Source: JBBDMC01 sp963775235 (GTDB lineage: Bacteria > Pseudomonadota > Alphaproteobacteria > Rhizobiales > Kaistiaceae). Taken from it: a DNA stretch of 64,000 nt. The stretch spans positions 1-64,000 of the forward strand of contig CAVZHY010000005.1 in NCBI GenBank assembly GCA_963775235.1. Reading direction: 5' to 3'. This document shows positions 16,651-25,237 of this stretch, one piece after another (positions within the stretch are counted from its first letter, which is position 1; each line of letters begins with the position of its first letter). The position numbers and the translations under genes are program-made. The notes under the pieces are model-generated. The model saw nothing but the letters and a program-made list of their open reading frames with translations. It had not been told where the DNA came from and ran no database searches.

Positions 16651-17594
16651 AGGTTCACCGTTCACAGGGCTGTCGACGATCGCCCTGAAGGAGGCGGCCG
16701 ACCACATGACCAGCATCCGCATGCATCTGGTCATGCTGCTGGTCCTGCTCGACCGCCCTCGGCGCGATCTACGCGGCCATCGGTCAGATCAAGCAGACGG
16801 TCGGCGAGGATCCCTTCCTGTTCCTGCGCCTGTTCACCACGTCCCAGGACCCGCTGCCATCGTTCGTCACGTTCCTCGGCTTCCTGCTGCCCCTGGTCTC
16901 GATCGCACTCGCATTCGACACCATCAACGGGGAATACTCGCGGCGCACCATGAGCCGCATCCTCGCCCAGCCGATCTATCGGGACGCCGTTCTCACCGGC
17001 AAGTTCATCGGTGGCCTGCTGGTGCTCGCGATCTGCCTGGTTACGCTGTGGCTCCTGATGACCGGCCTCGGCATCCTGCTGCTCGGGCTGCCGCCGAGCG
17101 GCGAGGAGGTACTGCGCGGCATCGCCTTCCTGCTTGCTTCGCTCGCTTATGGGGGCGTGTGGCTGGCGATCGCGCTGCTCTTCTCGACCGTGTTCCGCGC
17201 GCCGGCCACGTCCGCCCTCGCGGCGCTGACCTTGTGGCTGCTCTTCACCATCTTCTGGCCGATGATCGCACCGCTCATCGCCAACGCGGTGGCGCCGGTC
17301 GATCCGCTGAACCCCTTCACCGCGATCGCCAATGCCCAATGGCAGGCGGGCATCGCCCGCATCTCGCCGAACACGCTCTACGGCGAAATGACGCTCGGCC
17401 TGCTCGACCCGTCGACCCGCACCCTCGGGCTGCTGTTCCTCAGCCAGCTCCAGGGGGCCCTCATCGGCGCGCCGCTGCCCTTCTCGCAGAGCGCGCTCCT
17501 GATCTGGCCGCAGCTTGCCGGCCTGATTGCGGTCACGGTCGTGGTCTTCACGGTCGCCTACGTCTCCTTCCAGAGGCAGGAAATAAGGGCCTGA
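16640..17594 (+). CDS. ABC-2 type permease, one frameshift as read
   Basis: The first 37 codons (MRREGSPFTGLSTIAL...) and the remaining body are in different frames. An extra base near 16750 (in GCTCGACCGCC) separates them, and removing it restores one continuous protein of about 317 residues. The restored protein has six hydrophobic segments, including FVTFLGFLLPLVSIALAF, GLLVLAICLVTLWLLM, LLASLAYGGVWLAIALLF, LTLWLLFTIFWPMIAPLI and LAGLIAVTVVVFTVAYVSF. It carries the ABC-2 motif AFDTINGEYSRRTM. It is the membrane partner of the preceding ATPase and NEW3 protein. A single clean indel in an otherwise perfect gene makes a read error likely. Confidence 0.82.
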
Positions 17595-17629
17595 GACAGT
17601 CGCGCAGCCACCCTCCCGACGCGATGGTG

Positions 17630-17662
17630 ACCGCCCGGCGTCTGCCTGACGCCGGGTGGTCG
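17630..17662 (+). terminator. Strong stem-loop after the NEW3/ABC operon
   Basis: A 14-bp stem with one G-T pair (GACCGCCCGGCGTC / GACGCCGGGTGGTC, loop TGCCT) lies 36 bp after the permease stop. No T tract follows, so it may act as a Rho-assisted terminator or an RNA-stabilising structure at the operon end. Confidence 0.55.
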
Positions 17663-17761
17663 CGTTCTGGTCGACGAGCCATCACGCATTGCCGCTGTCG
17701 TCATCTCGGGGCAGGATAGGGGACAGCAGCCTTCCTCCTTCCGCCAGCCTCGGACAGATCG

Positions 17762-19210
17762 ATGAACCTCGCCGCCCTGGTCGCTCATCACGCGCGCTAT
17801 CACGGCGATAGGATCGCCGTCGAAGCCCGCGACTTCACCGCAACGTACAGTGATTTCGACGTGCTTGTCCGGCGCGTCGCGGCGCGTCTGCGTGCTGCCG
17901 GTGTCGGCGTCGGCGACCTGGTCGGCGTGCGCATGCGCGACACCCCCATGCACTTGGCCACGCTCATCGGCATCTTTCGCCTCGGCGCCATCGAACTGCC
18001 GCTGGATTGGCGGGGGGCCGAGGCCGAGATCGGGCGCGTCGTCACCCGGTTTCCGCCGAAGGTCGTCGTCACCGATGGCGGCCGCGGGCTGCCGGACGGA
18101 CTCGCCCTGGTTACTCTCGATGCCATCGAGGACACCGCGCCGGACACCGGCTCCGCCGTTGCTCTTTCCAACCACCCGGCCGTCTACAACCTGACCTCCG
18201 GCACCACCGGCGAGCCGAAGGCGATCATCCTCACCCATGAGCAGTTCTTCGCCAGGGCAGCGATGCTTCTCCTCGACGAGGTGACCTTGCCAGGCGATCG
18301 CTTCCTGGGGCTTCTGCCGCTTGCTTATTCCAACGGCCGCGTGATCGCCTTCTCCCTGTTGTCCATCGGCGCCACGGTGATGATGTTTCCGCCATTGTTT
18401 GAGCCAAGGGAACTCGTCGACTTTGTCACCGCTCACCACGTCACTGCGCTCATCGTTTCGCCCAACGTCGTGCGCCAGCTCTTGGCAGTGGATCGCGGCG
18501 ACGGGCATCTGATGCCCGGGCTGCGCGTCTTCATGTCCGTCGGCTCCAAGCTCCAGCCCGAGGAACGTGCAGCGATCAAGACGCGGATTGCACCGTTCGT
18601 CATGGACTATTACGGCAGCACCGGCGGCGGCCCGACCGCCATCATCTCACGGGACGAAGAGGGCGCCGACCCTACGTCGATGGGCCGACCGATGATCACC
18701 GTGAATGTTGAGGTCGTTGACGAGGAGGGCGCGGTTACGCCAGTCGGCACGGTCGGGCGCATTCGCGTCAGCGGTCCGGGCGTCACGACCGCATTTGCTG
18801 GTGTCGTCGTGCCGGGCGACGAGGGCATCCGCGAGGGCTGGTACTATCCGGGCGACCTCGGCAGCTTCGATGATCGCGGCCTCCTTCACCTTCATGGCCG
18901 CGCTTCCGAACTGATCAAGCGCGGCGGTCTCATGGTCTACGCCCAGGAGGTGGAGCAGGCGCTGAGGCGCCACCCCGGCGTTGCCGACGCCGCCGTGGTC
19001 GGCACGCCGTCGGAGACCCTGGGCCAGGAAGTCGTCGCCTTTGTCGTTCTGAAGACAGCGGTGGAAGAGGGGGATCTCACCCGGCATTGCCGCCGCGAGC
19101 TCGCGCCCTTCAAGGTTCCGGCGCGTTTCACCATCGTCGAGGCCCTGCCGCGTAACGCCAGCGGCAAAGTCGTCAAGGCCGAGCTGTTGAAGCTGGCGCA
19201 GGCCGGTTAG
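17762..19210 (+). CDS. AMP-dependent acyl-CoA synthetase/ligase family protein
   Basis: This enzyme of the ANL superfamily activates a carboxylic acid as an acyl-adenylate and then transfers it, usually to CoA. It has 482 residues. The ATP-binding P-loop-like motif is YNLTSGTTGEPKAI (about residue 142). A5 is YYGSTGGGPTAI, A7 GWYYPGDLGSFDD, A8 GRASELIKRGG, and the A10 lysine is in NASGKVVK. The substrate cannot be deduced. It has a gap of 168 bp from the ABC operon and 41 bp to nadE. The A5 loop with three glycines and no Glu at the usual STExG position is slightly atypical. Confidence 0.88.
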   Translation: MNLAALVAHHARYHGDRIAVEARDFTATYSDFDVLVRRVAARLRAAGVGVGDLVGVRMRDTPMHLATLIGIFRLGAIELPLDWRGAEAEIGRVVTRFPPKVVVTDGGRGLPDGLALVTLDAIEDTAPDTGSAVALSNHPAVYNLTSGTTGEPKAIILTHEQFFARAAMLLLDEVTLPGDRFLGLLPLAYSNGRVIAFSLLSIGATVMMFPPLFEPRELVDFVTAHHVTALIVSPNVVRQLLAVDRGDGHLMPGLRVFMSVGSKLQPEERAAIKTRIAPFVMDYYGSTGGGPTAIISRDEEGADPTSMGRPMITVNVEVVDEEGAVTPVGTVGRIRVSGPGVTTAFAGVVVPGDEGIREGWYYPGDLGSFDDRGLLHLHGRASELIKRGGLMVYAQEVEQALRRHPGVADAAVVGTPSETLGQEVVAFVVLKTAVEEGDLTRHCRRELAPFKVPARFTIVEALPRNASGKVVKAELLKLAQAG

Positions 19211-19251
19211 GCCGCGTTGCCCCCGCCATGACGCCGGGCTAAACCGGCGCC

Positions 19252-20926
19252 ATGGCCGCTATCCTGACCGACACCATCCGCTTCGCTGTCGCCCAGCTCG
19301 ATTCCATCGTGGGCGATGTCGAGGCCAATCTTGCGAGCGCGCGGGCCGCCCGTGCGGAGGCCGCGGCAACCGGCGCCGATCTTCTGGTGCTGCCGGAACT
19401 CTTCGTCGGCGGCTATCCGCCGGAGGACCTCGTCCTCAAGCCCGCATTCCCGGATGCCTGCCGTCGCGCCGTCGAGGCGCTGGCCGCCGATACCGCCGAC
19501 GGCGGCCCCGGCGTCGTCATCGGCGCGCCATGGCCGGACGGCGGCAAGGTCTACAACGCCGTCGCGCTTCTCGATGGTGGCAAGGTCGCTGGCCTGCGCT
19601 ACAAGGTGGAACTCCCAAACTACGGTGTCTTCGATGAGCTGAGGGTGTTCGCCGTCGGGCCGCTGCCTGGGCCGATCGGCTTCCGCGGCATCCGCCTCGG
19701 CCTGCCGGTCTGCGAGGACATCTGGTTCGAGCAGGTGTCCGAGTGCCTGATGGAGACCGGCGCCCAGATTCTGCGTGGTCGCCAACGGCTCCCCTTACTG
19801 GCAGGGCAAAGCCGATGTCCGCCAGCAGATCGCGGTCGCCCGCGTGGTCGAGACCGGCCTGCCGATCATCTATTGCAACCAGTGCGGCGGGCAGGACGAG
19901 CTGGTCTTCGACGGCGGCTCCTTCGGCCTCCACGGCGACCGCACGCTCGCCTTCCAGATGCCGCAGTTCGCGCCGGCGGTGACGACCGTCACCTGGTCGA
20001 AGCAATCGGGCGCCTGGCGCTGCGTTGAGGGCCCCATGGCGGCGCTTCCCGATCTCGATGAGGCGAACTGGCGCGCCTGCGTGCTTGGCCTGCGCGATTA
20101 CGTCGACAAGAACGGCTTCCCCGGCGTCGTCCTCGGCCTCTCGGGCGGCATCGATTCCGCCGTCTCCGCCGCCATCGCCGTCGACGCCCTCGGTCCGGGC
20201 CGCGTCCACTGCGTCATGCTGCCCTACCGCTTCACCTCCGAGCAGAGCCTCAACGACGCCGCCGCCCTCGCCGAACGCCTCGGCGTGCGTTACGACGTCG
20301 CCCCGATCGCCGCGCCGGTGGAGGGGTTCAACGGCGCGCTGGCGCCGCTCTTCGCCGGCCGCGCTCCCGACGTCACCGAGGAGAACATCCAGGCCCGGGT
20401 CCGCGGCACCATGCTGATGGCGATCTCCAACAAGTTCGGTGCGATGCTCGTCACCACCGGCAACAAGTCGGAGGTCTCTGTTGGCTACGCCACCCTCTAC
20501 GGCGACATGAACGGCGGCTTCAATCCGGTCAAGGACCTCTACAAGACCGAGGTCTACCAACTCGCCCGCTGGCGCAACGCCAATCTCGCGACTGGCCTGT
20601 TGGGCCCCGAAGGCGAGGTCATCCCGGCCGCCATCATTACCCGGGCGCCGACGGCGGAGCTGCGCGACAACCAGACCGACCAGGATTCGCTGCCACCCTA
20701 CGACGTGCTCGACGACATCCTGGAATGCCTGGTGGAGGGCGATATGCGGATTTCCGAGGTCGTCGCCCGCGGTCACGACGAGACGACGGTGCGGCGCGTC
20801 GAGAAATTGCTGTACGGTGCCGAGTACAAGCGCCGCCAGGCGGCGCCCGGCGTCAAGATCACCCGCCGGAACTTCGGCCGCGATCGCCGCTACCCGATCA
20901 CCAACCGCTTCCGCGATCGGGGCTAG
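19252..20926 (+). CDS. nadE: Glutamine-dependent NAD(+) synthetase, one frameshift as read
   Basis: The last step of NAD synthesis amidates nicotinate adenine dinucleotide with ammonia from glutamine. The N-terminal nitrilase-type glutaminase domain shows its triad: Glu in LVLPELFVGG, Lys in RYKVELPNYGVFDE, and Cys in LPVCEDIWFE. The C-terminal synthetase domain has the pyrophosphatase loop LGLSGGIDSAV and TTGNKSEVSVGYATLYGD. The gene is split by one extra base near 19775 (between AQIL and VVANGSPYW). Without it the protein is about 557 residues, normal length. Because nadE is normally essential, a read error is more probable than a true mutation. Confidence 0.88.
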
Positions 20927-20929
20927 CCG

Positions 20930-22024
20930 GTGCAATGGTCCCCGCAGCAGGACGCCGCCCTCGGTGCCGTCGGGCGCTGGCTCAAGGCCGGCGGCCGCCA
21001 GGTTTTCCGTCTGTTCGGCTACGCCGGCACCGGCAAGACCACGCTCGCCCGCCACATCGCTGAAAGCGCCGACGGCGCCGTCGTGTTCGCCGCCTTCACC
21101 GGCAAGGCCGCCCACGTCATGCGGGCCAAGGGCTGCTCGGGTGCCAGCACCATCCACAGCCTGATCTATCGCTCCCGCGGCGAAGACGAGAACGGCCCGA
21201 CCTTCGCGCTCAACCACGACAGTGCCGCCGGCAAGTCCGCGCTCGTCATCATCGACGAGTGTTCGATGGTCGACGAGGAGGTCGGCCGCGACCTCCTCTC
21301 GTTCGGCACGCCGATCCTCGTCCTCGGAGACCCGGCCCAGTTGCCGCCCGTCGCCGGCGGCGGCTTCTTCACCTCGGCCGCGCCCGACGTCATGCTTACC
21401 GAGGTCCACCGCCAGGCGGCCGACGATCCGATCATCCGCATGTCGATGATCGTCCGCGAGGGCGGCACCCTTGGCGCGGGGTCCTACGGCGGCAGCCGCG
21501 TGGTCGGGCGCAACGACATCGACGAGACGGACGTGCTCCAGGCCGATCAGGTCCTGGTCGGCCGCAACAACACGCGGCGGAGCTACAACGCCCGCGTCCG
21601 CCAGTTACTCGGCCGCGAGGCGGGCGTACCGGTTGCCGGCGATACGTTGGTGTGCCTCCGCAACGAGCGCAAACGCGGCCTCCTCAACGGCAGCCTCTGG
21701 CGCGTCGAGCGGGCGCGCCAGCCGCGCAAGGGCCTGCTCCGTTACACCCTGTCGCCGGAGGAGACCGACTTCGGCAAGCCCCGGACCGTCGTCTCGATCA
21801 ACCCGGCCTACTTCGACGGTACCGCCGACGCCCTGTCAAAGGCCGAGCAGCGCCGCTCGGACGCCTTCGACTATGGCTACGTCCTCACCGTTCACAAGGC
21901 GCAAGGGTCGCAGTGGGACAACGTCGTGCTGTTCGACGAGAGCTTCGCGTTCCGCGAGAACCGCGCCCGCTGGCTCTACACGGGCATCACCCGCGCCGCG
22001 ACGCGGCTGACCGTCGTGCGCTAA
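20930..22024 (+). CDS. ATP-dependent helicase, RecD/AAA_30-like
   Basis: A 364-residue superfamily 1 helicase starts at GTG 20930, 3 bp after nadE. Walker A is GYAGTGKTTLA (residues 30-40), motif Ia FTGKAAHVM, Walker B VIIDECSMVDEE, motif III LVLGDPAQLPPV, motif IV/V TVHKAQGSQW and motif VI LYTGITRAA. The protein is shorter than RecD2 and lacks its N-terminal HhH region, so it belongs to the short stand-alone group of uncertain cellular role in DNA repair or recombination. Convergent with the L,D-transpeptidase gene downstream. Confidence 0.88.
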   Translation: MQWSPQQDAALGAVGRWLKAGGRQVFRLFGYAGTGKTTLARHIAESADGAVVFAAFTGKAAHVMRAKGCSGASTIHSLIYRSRGEDENGPTFALNHDSAAGKSALVIIDECSMVDEEVGRDLLSFGTPILVLGDPAQLPPVAGGGFFTSAAPDVMLTEVHRQAADDPIIRMSMIVREGGTLGAGSYGGSRVVGRNDIDETDVLQADQVLVGRNNTRRSYNARVRQLLGREAGVPVAGDTLVCLRNERKRGLLNGSLWRVERARQPRKGLLRYTLSPEETDFGKPRTVVSINPAYFDGTADALSKAEQRRSDAFDYGYVLTVHKAQGSQWDNVVLFDESFAFRENRARWLYTGITRAATRLTVVR

Positions 22025-22122
22025 CCCCCACCGCCTTCCCGCGGCGCCCCCTACCGCTTTCCCCGCGAAAACGGGGACACAGGGTCCAGAGCTACAGCGG
22101 AATTGTCGAAGGATTATCCCGC

Positions 22123-22923
22123 TCAGATCTGGCCGACTGCGTTCGGCGGCGTCGGCGCCGCGCTGGTGGCGGCGGGAGTCGGGTTGCCCGGGAACAGATA
22201 TTCGACGAGCGGCCCGCCCGCGCGTGCGTTGCCGTCGCCGAGCACGACCACCTTGGTGCCCATCGGCACCCGGTTGTAGAGATCGATGACGTCCTGATTG
22301 AGCAGCCGCACGCACCCGCTTGAGACTGCCTTGCCGATGCTTTCCGGGTCGTTGGTGCCGTGCAACCGGTAGAGCGTGTCCTGGTTGCCCTGGAACAGGT
22401 ACATCGCCCGCGCGCCGAGCGGATTGTCGAGCCGCCCGCCCGGCATGCCGTCGGCCCATTCGGCCGCATTCGGATCGCGCGCAACCATCTCCTTCGGCGG
22501 AATCCAGCGCGGCCACTCCTGCTTGTTCTTGATCGTCGCCTCGCCCGACCAGGCAAACCCCTCGCGCCCGACGCCGATGCCGTAGCGCATCGATTTGTTA
22601 TCGGCCTCCACCAGATAAAGGTAGCGGTTGAGGGTATCGACCACGATGGTGCCAGGATCGTTCGGGATATAGCCCGGCGTCCTCACTTCCCGGCGCACAT
22701 AGCGCGGGTCGAGCCGCCCCAGCGGGACGGCGGGAATCGTCACGCCGTCGTCCACCATCTGGCCGTACATCTGGCTGTAGGCGTCCGCGCTCGGGGCGGT
22801 CGAGGCGGTTGTGAGCGTGTTTTCAATGTCGGTGCAGCCCGCCGCCAACGACAAAAGCCCGATGGCGGCAAGCACGCGCATTGCGCCGTAGCCGTCGGTC
22901 CTGACTTTGAGAAACGCCGCCAA
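22123..22923 (-). CDS. L,D-transpeptidase (YkuD), lipoprotein
   Basis: The product cross-links peptidoglycan or attaches proteins to it by 3-3 or similar linkages in the periplasm. A TTG at 22923 follows a strong GGGAGGTG site. The N-terminus is a lipoprotein signal with lipobox LAAG-C (about residue 30), so it is lipid anchored. The YkuD catalytic domain covers about residues 85-245. The active site is seen as RLHGTNDPESIGKAVSSGCVR, with the His and the nucleophilic Cys in SSGC. A Pro/Ala-rich C-terminal tail follows. An alternative ATG at 22881 would give a shorter signal. A second, broken YkuD-type gene lies at 27508-28515. Confidence 0.9.
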   Translation of the reverse strand: MAAFLKVRTDGYGAMRVLAAIGLLSLAAGCTDIENTLTTASTAPSADAYSQMYGQMVDDGVTIPAVPLGRLDPRYVRREVRTPGYIPNDPGTIVVDTLNRYLYLVEADNKSMRYGIGVGREGFAWSGEATIKNKQEWPRWIPPKEMVARDPNAAEWADGMPGGRLDNPLGARAMYLFQGNQDTLYRLHGTNDPESIGKAVSSGCVRLLNQDVIDLYNRVPMGTKVVVLGDGNARAGGPLVEYLFPGNPTPAATSAAPTPPNAVGQI

Positions 22924-23077
22924 AATTCACCTCCCTGGCATCGCTTTCGACACCCCGGCGTCGATACGTGCCCAGATTGCGAAACGGTGCCGACCCGCGA
23001 GCAGCGAAATTTGGCAGAGGTGAGGCCGGGAGGGAAGGGGGTGTTTCGCGGCAGTAGGGAAATCGTGGCAACCGCGC

Positions 23078-24205
23078 CTATTGGGCCACATAATACTCCG
23101 GCCCCACCACCCTGATCTTCTTCGGCTGGTCGCCTGCGCCTGACACGGCAGCGACGGCAGTCCCTGGCGAGGTTCCGACCGGTTGCGGCAAGAGGCCACC
23201 CGCCCGGTTCGCCAGCGTCTCCGGATCCTCGCCCGGCGCCGGGGCCGGCAACGGTGTCGGCGCGCTGATTGCGGGCACGAGCGGTGTCGGCATGCCGACC
23301 GGCCCGCCAACGGCACCGCCGGGCGTCAGCGCCGCCGCCTGGGCCGCGAGTTGGTCGAACATGCTTCCCGAGCCCGACGCCGTGGCGCCGGCAGCGGAGT
23401 GGCAACTGCAACTCGGATCGTACTCGGTGCGGTAGCGAAAAGCGGTCGGTAGCGCTGTATAGGGTTGTCCGTCGACCGAGACCATCTGGCTCGGGTCCTC
23501 GCCGGGGTTGTGATAGACGTAGAGGTTCACCTCCGCCCCCGGACACATCGACTGGCAGGTCTGCTGGTCGGCGGCGAACTGGCCCTGGACCGTGGAGAAG
23601 CTGATCGGGAAATAGTAGCCGTCGCAGGTTCGCACACACAGCGTGCGATACGTCCCGTATTGGCTGTTGTCGTGGAAATAATTGTCTTCGCCCCAGGTGC
23701 GCAGGCGCGCCTGTCCGAACAGCGTTGCCAGGATGCCCCGGTTGCCCGACCCGTTGTCGTAGGTGGCATAGTTGCCGCCGCACCGGTTGTAGGACAGCTG
23801 CCGCAGGATGTCGTTGCGCTGCCGCGAGACCGTCAGGGGGTCCGACCCCTGCTGGTCGCGTGCCGCCGTCAGCCGTGTGAGGTTGGCGCGCATCTGGTCG
23901 ATGGTCGACATCAGCTGCCCGCACTTGGGGTCTGGCCGGCGAGGGCCGAACAGAAAACCGCCGCCCAGGCACCCGGCGCGCCGGGCTTCGGCCATCGCCT
24001 GGTTGAGTTCGGCCTGCTGCTGGCTGACCGCGGCATCGTACGAACGGTACTGGGCGTCGGACTGTCCGCCCCGGCTGTCGAGCGCGGCCAGTTGCGCCTG
24101 GAGATTCAGGCACACGTTATCCTGCGCCGTCGCGATCCCGGTGCCTTCGGCGATCGCAAGCACGGCCGACACCGTCAGTGAAACCCAGCGCCCTGATCCC
24201 ATCAC
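23078..24205 (-). CDS. DUF2865 domain exported protein
   Basis: The 375-residue product has a signal peptide (hydrophobic to ATAQD) and then a cysteine-containing helical region rich in Gln and Ala (residues 30-130, coiled-coil-like). The DUF2865 core has YRTLCVRTCDGYYFPISFST (about residue 210), SMCPGAEVNLYVY and paired cysteines likely to form disulfides in the periplasm. The C-terminal third is Pro/Gly/Ala-rich and ends in a basic-aromatic tail. The family is common in Hyphomicrobiales and its role is unknown. It lies 154 bp upstream of the L,D-transpeptidase gene on the same strand, which hints at envelope work. Confidence 0.87.
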   Translation of the reverse strand: MMGSGRWVSLTVSAVLAIAEGTGIATAQDNVCLNLQAQLAALDSRGGQSDAQYRSYDAAVSQQQAELNQAMAEARRAGCLGGGFLFGPRRPDPKCGQLMSTIDQMRANLTRLTAARDQQGSDPLTVSRQRNDILRQLSYNRCGGNYATYDNGSGNRGILATLFGQARLRTWGEDNYFHDNSQYGTYRTLCVRTCDGYYFPISFSTVQGQFAADQQTCQSMCPGAEVNLYVYHNPGEDPSQMVSVDGQPYTALPTAFRYRTEYDPSCSCHSAAGATASGSGSMFDQLAAQAAALTPGGAVGGPVGMPTPLVPAISAPTPLPAPAPGEDPETLANRAGGLLPQPVGTSPGTAVAAVSGAGDQPKKIRVVGPEYYVAQ

Positions 24206-24365
24206 AGGTCCGTCGTCTTCCGGCTCAGCGCCAGCGCTGGCCCCGGCTGGATCCCCGTCGGCGAAACCACGTTTTCCGCCTTGCCCGCCATCTTCCCGTC
24301 AGTATGGGGAGTCCTTATTGGCCGGTCAAACGGTAGAGGGGCGAGGTTGCCATTTTGTTGCCGGT

Positions 24366-24992
24366 TCAGGCGCCGGGCTGGGCGGCGGGGTGTGCCTCGA
24401 CGAAGGCCGGATTGGCGCTCGCGACCGCGTCGACCGCCACGATCTTCGGGAAATCGACGATGTCCACATTGTAGCGCCGGGCGTTGAACACCTGCGGTAC
24501 CAGGCAGATGTCGGCGATCGTCGGCTCCGGCCCGAAGCAATAGGAAGGCGCTTCGATCAGTTGCTCGACGGCGGCAAATCCGGCCCGGATCCAATGTGCG
24601 TACCATCGATCGATTGTCGCTTTGTCATGGCGCAGATCTGCGCCCAGATAGTCGAGCACGCTGGTGTTGTTGAGCGGCTGGATTTCGCAGGCGATCGCCA
24701 GCGCGACGGCAAGTACGCGGGCGCGCTCCGCCGGATCGTCCGGGATCAGCGGCGGTTCGGGGTGCGCCAGGTCCAGGTATTCGATGATCGCGACAGATTG
24801 TGTGAGGATCGTTCCGTCGTCGAGCACCAGCGCCGGCACCCTGTGTTGCGGATTGACGCTGCCATAGGCATCCCGGCGCTGTTCCCTGTCGGTCAGGCTG
24901 ACGGTCACCGTCTCGAAGGCAATGCCCTTGAGGTTGAGGGCGATGCGGACGCGATAGGACGCCGAGGAGGTGGGGAAGGAATAGAGCTTCAT
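24366..24992 (-). CDS. maiA: Maleylacetoacetate isomerase/zeta-class glutathione S-transferase
   Basis: This enzyme isomerises maleylacetoacetate to fumarylacetoacetate with glutathione in tyrosine or aromatic catabolism. ATG at 24992 gives 208 residues. The thioredoxin-like N-domain starts MKLYSFPTSSASYRVRIALNLKG, whose SSAS/SYRVR loop is the zeta-class active-site signature (usually SSCS; the Cys is Ala here). The NPQHRVPALVLDDG and LTQSVAIIEYL motifs bind glutathione. The C-domain has FGPEPTIADICLVPQ. No other tyrosine-degradation gene is in the window, so a general GST role is possible. Confidence 0.85.
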   Translation of the reverse strand: MKLYSFPTSSASYRVRIALNLKGIAFETVTVSLTDREQRRDAYGSVNPQHRVPALVLDDGTILTQSVAIIEYLDLAHPEPPLIPDDPAERARVLAVALAIACEIQPLNNTSVLDYLGADLRHDKATIDRWYAHWIRAGFAAVEQLIEAPSYCFGPEPTIADICLVPQVFNARRYNVDIVDFPKIVAVDAVASANPAFVEAHPAAQPGA

Positions 24993-25237
24993 CGCGCGGC
25001 CTCTTGTCTGAGACCGGCATAGGAATGCCGAAGCCGCCGCCGGGTCCATGCCGCCGGCGCCCGCGACGCCGATTGGCTGGCCCTGATTTCAGCCTGCGAG
25101 CCCGGTTGCAGGCGATCTCCAACATTCCGGGCTGCAGCGGAATTGACCGAATCACTGACGACTTGCACGGTATGCGTGAGTTGGTTCAACCGTATGTGTG
25201 TCATCAGCGCGTCATAGCTGAACCCCGCAGGCGCGCT

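Noticed and set aside
16740..16760. Programmed ribosomal frameshift in the ABC permease gene
   Set aside because: No slippery heptamer or downstream pseudoknot is evident, and many unrelated genes here show similar indels.
19517..21409. Long minus-strand frame (about 630 codons) across nadE and the helicase
   Set aside because: It is the mirror of GC-rich codon bias in two well-identified plus-strand genes and shows no motif.
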